Of a DNA stretch of 64,000 nucleotides, positions 60,151 through 64,000 are shown in pieces. Position 1 is the first letter of the stretch, and each line of letters opens with the position of its first letter. This DNA comes from Romanomermis culicivorax (taxonomy: Eukaryota; Nematoda; Enoplea; Mermithida; Mermithidae). The notes under the pieces were generated by a model, which saw only the letters and a program-made list of their open reading frames with translations, made no database searches and was not told the DNA's origin. The stretch is from assembly GCA_963922205.1 (NCBI GenBank), contig CAWUHX010000067.1, positions 1 through 64,000 of the forward strand, given 5' to 3'. A program made the position numbers and the translations under genes.

Positions 60151-61313
60151 TTACTCATAGTTACCCTTGTTTTTTCGCTTTTAATAAATTGATTTCCTTC
60201 GTACATGTGACGTCTGAGATGAGTGTCAGGCGACTTGTTCATGGGCTGAGTTATCAATCGCCTAAAATTTTAGGGGTGTCATAGGAAGAAAAATCGTCTT
60301 CTCACCCAAAAAGTTTGAAAAATGATTAAAAAATGGTAATTTTGTCCAAAAAATCATGAAAATATTTTATTTAATGCCCAAAAATTGCGTTATCGATCGA
60401 TCAATTTGATACACAATTTTTATCAAGTGGAAAACTTTATACTGTGCAGAAAAAATGCTAAATTTCTTCATGAGAATGAAAAAGGTCAAAATCATTTAAA
60501 AAAAGGTCATGTCAGTTTATCCACCTTCGATTTGCAAAGAACTGCATCGATACCTGAATCCAACTCGAAAAATGTTGATTACTAATCAGGTTATTGAAAT
60601 AAATTTTCAGCTGCTCTGTTTGCCACGCATTGACAAAAGTTTTTTCATTGATTAGAAGCTTACTTGTTTTTTCGTATTGAACAGTTACATAAAAGTAAGT
60701 TCAAATAGAACTCACTTTTATGGGATCGCTACATCGATCATTTCAAAATGAATAAAGTATATATATATATATAACGAATTTTTCGCACGATTGTTATTAT
60801 GAACGTAAGTAAAATATGTATCCAACCAAAAACAACAAAAAATTTCCCGCTGCATATAATAATCATGATCAAAGTTCCTCCAGCTTCTTAAATGAGCACA
60901 TAACAATAATTTTATTCTTCCTTTTTTTCTGAGCTGTTTATAATTGAAAAAATGACTTTTCCTACCATGTTTTCATTTTAGTTAGATTACGGAGATTACA
61001 CTTTCGGAAATGATAAGTAATTAATGTTATATATAGTTGAAATTAGTACCGTTGCAAAGCGCTGACAAATTTTGATTTAATACGCACTAAAGTTTTTTTT
61101 TTATATTCAAGAATTTCGAGTTTTTTTTGCCATTCGGTGAAAAGTCCCAAATTTTTTACGCTTCATATTATTTGTTATTAAAATAATTGTGATTGTATCG
61201 AAACATTTGGTACAATCGTAATAAGTCTATGATTTACTCGATAGAGTGTTTGCTATGCCAATAGTAAATTTTATGCTTCAGCGCATCGTTTCCATAATTT
61301 CATAAATTGTGCA
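60151..61313. other. Intergenic region before the transthyretin-like gene
   Basis: AT-rich; a (TA)n microsatellite lies at about 60757-60773. The last few hundred bases should hold the promoter of the downstream gene; no clear element is visible. Confidence 0.4.
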
Positions 61314-61887
61314 ATGTGCACGATTCGGCTCCAAATATTCCTCATTCTGGCGCTTAGCCGTTCTTCGTTGTCGCTAGAAATAATACGCGGTTTTCTCGAT
61401 GACTATACAAAATGTGCAATCGCTACCGGTACATTAAATTGCTCCTCCAACTCCAGTTATCACAGCGACGCCGAAGTTTTCCTTATGGACGATGATGGTT
61501 AGATGTTTTTCTAAAATTTTGGCGACAAATTTTTAAACATCATTTCTTGATGAATTCCATTTCAGTGTTTAAAATTTAGAATATAATGTTGATTTTTTAG
61601 CGATTGGTTATTAAGAATTGGTACTACTTTTCATTTCTAGCATATTTTCCATTTTTATCACTTTTTCAGGTGTTGGAAACTATGATGACCGAATGGGATG
61701 GGCGACGTCCGACGAAAAGGGCAATTTCGAAGTTCAAGGTTGCGGTTACGATTTTTTGTCCGATCCGGACCCGTACGTCAAAATTTTCACATTTTGTAAC
61801 GCGCCACGTGGTAAATTTATCAAAACGCGAGTCGTTCAAAAGTTTTCGCCTGAAAAAATCGAATACGGTATAATTAATTTAGACTGA
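61314..61887 (+). CDS. Transthyretin-like (TTR family) secreted protein
   Basis: Two exons, 61314-61497 and 61670-61887, joined over a 172-nt intron (GTTAGA donor, CTTTTTCAG acceptor), phase 1; 133 residues. The N-terminus is a signal peptide (hydrophobic IFLILALS, cleavage likely near residue 20). The mature part fits the nematode transthyretin-like family: EVFLMDDDG, GWATSDEKGNFEVQGCG, DPDPYVKIFTFCN, and a terminal EYGIINLD strand. These small beta-sandwich proteins are exported; most have unknown function, though some act in apoptotic-cell recognition or as neuropeptide-like signals. It is the clearest phylum marker in the window. Confidence 0.9.
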
Positions 61888-63360
61888 TGGTATGTCACTT
61901 AATGTAAAACTGACTGTGCAAAGGCTAAATTATTTTATTTTTGTCTTGCACAACAGTTTTCATCAATTTTCAGCTCAAACCAGCATTTGAATTGATTTTT
62001 CTTACAACTGAATCTGTGTTCTCAGTTTTTCGATCTATGATTGATTCAAATGTTTAGATTCGTATTCCAGAACCATTTTCGAAATATTGTGTTAAACTTG
62101 AGTTCGAAATTTTTTCTTTGTTCTTGACTTTTTGACCGGTATTTCATTGAAATTTTCAATTTTTTATTTATCAGTCTTGATTAAATTTTCGAAATCAAGT
62201 TGACAAAACACTTCAAAAATCTAGTGTTCACTATCAAATGCCTGAACAGGTAATGATATTTTTTGTAAGTTTTATTTGAATTACATTTGTTCTAAAATTC
62301 TGAAGTTCGAATAAAGTTCAGATAGGGCGAAATTTACAGCGCACTGGAAATGTAAATTTCGTCTGCTTACTTTAGTCTCAAAAAGTTTTTAGCCTTGCCA
62401 CTCGTTGATTGCCTATTTTTCTACATATAACAACGCAATAAGCATTTTTATTTCCTTATTTGTGTGTTGCCATAATATGCGTTATTACCTTTATTGACCG
62501 TTACAATCATTATAGTTCTATACGATCCTGTAACTTTTGTCTTTCTATTGTTTTATGTATTTTTTGCTTTTTGGCGGCACGATCATCACGCCTATCATGA
62601 TCAATATAATGTATTTTTGACTTCAATAAAATTCTATTTATCGACTTCTTGGCCGCCACAGAGGAAATATTTGAGATAAGCTGGAATACTGATAGAAGCA
62701 TAGTATTCAAATTGCAGAAAGATACTATACGAAAATGTTAACGGGCAAGATTGCCATGGAAATAATTTTCGGAAGATAATGCGGAGAGTTTTACAGTTTC
62801 AAAAATGGAAAAAAGACGAAAATTGGCACTGTCGTCGAAATCGTTTTTCTAACAAAATTTTTACTAAATTTTGTTAGTGTTATGTTAACAGATCTTCAGT
62901 CGAACGTGACACGTGTTTAGCTGGAAGTCGATAACATAAAATAGTTCTTTCTTTTCGACCTTTATTTACAAGCATTTCAAGAAAAACAGGCTGGTAGTTG
63001 AGTTGAGCAATTATTGGTGTTCCTAGTGTACACACTGAGCAGCGAATCCCCACAACAGCGATTCTCAAAACAATGATTCTAAAATAGACTGCAAAGTGAT
63101 AAACTTATGAAAAAGGACTGCATACTTTTGTTACAGTCATCATCTCTTGATGATGCTGAAAACAGACAGAAACAAATTTGTAAGTTTATAGCTCTTTCAC
63201 TGTTTGAAAATCTCCCGTTGTCGATTAAAGTAAAAAACACTTTGTTGATGCAGAAAAGACACACTAAAAAAAGTTAGATGAGCATCTGCATGTATGCCTC
63301 CCATTTATTTTGAAATGGTAGTGTCACATTAACTGAATTTGGAGCCATGTCACATTAAGT
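61888..63360. other. 3' flank of the TTR-like gene
   Basis: No gene recognised. A diverged TATAGTCTG-family relic lies at about 62795-62998 (ends near CAAGCATTTCAAGAAAAACAG). Confidence 0.4.
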
Positions 63361-64000
63361 AAAATTGTGGCCAATCACATTGATGGGAAAACCCATGCCA
63401 TATTGATAGAAAATACGGCCATGTCACTGGAAGTGACATGCTGTGACCCCGTTGGGTGGCTCCGTTTGGTTATTCAGTTTGGGAACCTGACCCGGCTAGT
63501 AGTGACTATAGGAAGGCCTATAGAGTACCTTGGTGCTGTCCTAGGGTTCTGCTGTAGAGTAATGGACAATGCCACCAGGTCAGGAGTGCCAATCCCTGGT
63601 CCTATTCAATGAGAATGAAGGACAAGGTCACTGTGGAATGACCTAATGTAGGGGACTCGATTGTAAACCTAAATCCCCTTTTTGGCCCTAACCCAAGAGG
63701 TACAAGGGCTCCTCTAACTGAGGGGAATCTTATGGGAAAACCGACTTAGGAAAGGGTTCCCCAAAATACACCCTCAATAACAATAATCCCCTGAGAAGAC
63801 TGACCTAGTCCTGTTCTTCAAATACGATTCGGCATGAGGGCGACGGGTCCCTGTTGATCCACAGGTTCACGGGTCTTGGATGGTGGGAATGGAGGGTGAC
63901 GGGGATCCGGTCAGGTCGGTGCTGTGGGTGATGTGAATAGGTTGACGGGCGACGCAAACGATCCAAGGGTGGAGCAGCAGGAGGTAACTTGGCACAAGGG
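63361..64000. other. GC-richer segment of unknown nature, continuing past the window
   Basis: Composition changes visibly near 63.36 kb from AT-rich to roughly balanced, with many GACC/GGTC and CCCT/AGGG words. The longest frame (63367-63612, plus) has no resemblance I can name. It may be the edge of a transposable element or of another gene's 5' region. Confidence 0.35.

Noticed and set aside
1-64000. CRISPR array or prokaryotic operon
   Set aside because: Introns, LTR and LINE elements and nematode-type genes show eukaryotic DNA; the regular short words are MITE subterminal repeats.

Overview
This window is AT-rich, intron-containing animal DNA, most likely from a small free-living or parasitic nematode. 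Three things point there: a transthyretin-like gene (a nematode-expanded family) at 61.3-61.9 kb, short introns with TTTTCAG or TTTTTAG acceptors, and a degenerate GCCTAA (TTAGGC-type) tract at 48.7 kb. The first bases match a low-input DNA amplification adapter, so the contig probably begins with untrimmed adapter.

Four host genes can be built exon by exon. Two are minus-strand DGAT2/MOGAT-family acyltransferases (3.7-10.9 kb and 33.0-38.2 kb). They share exact exon lengths, but the first has a one-base frameshift and an extra hydrophobic C-terminus. Between them is a plus-strand type II membrane protein with a divergent galectin-like ectodomain (five exons, 27.1-31.1 kb). The fourth is the secreted transthyretin-like protein at 61.3 kb.

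The centre of the window is a complete, apparently young Ty3/gypsy LTR retrotransposon (14841-27089, minus strand). It has 586-bp LTRs that look identical, a 4-bp target duplication, a primer binding site, a polypurine tract and one 1991-aa Gag-Pol frame. In the env position it carries a second gene of about 1324 codons made of two exons. That protein has no signal peptide or membrane segment. Its N-terminus holds a complete DEDDy 3'-5' exonuclease domain of the RNase D/EXD/MUT-7 type, followed by acidic Ser/Thr-rich, RS-like and helical regions. I know of no described Ty3/gypsy element with this gene, and it is the strongest candidate for something new. The element sits 41 bp upstream of the galectin-like gene's start codon.

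Much of the rest is nested non-autonomous DNA transposons. One large hAT-like group has 8-bp target duplications and CAGTG, CACTG or CAGGG ends followed by a T run. Its members share internal cores and a GGCGC...GCGCC hairpin but differ in a short subterminal word (GTGCC, GTAC, CCTCA, CCACA, GTTGCAC, GGCTCC or TTTGCC) that recurs as palindromic dimers. Two further groups are G-rich elements with CATACCTGTAA or CATACATGTAA ends (also 8-bp duplications) and a TATAGTCTG element family clustered at 28-40 kb. There is also a Tc1-like long-TIR element, a solo LTR, a Harbinger-like element and CR1/jockey-like LINE remnants. The 41.3-48.0 kb block is a three-level nest: LINE inside GTGCC-type element inside CCACA-type element. 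No tRNA, rRNA or CRISPR array was recognised.
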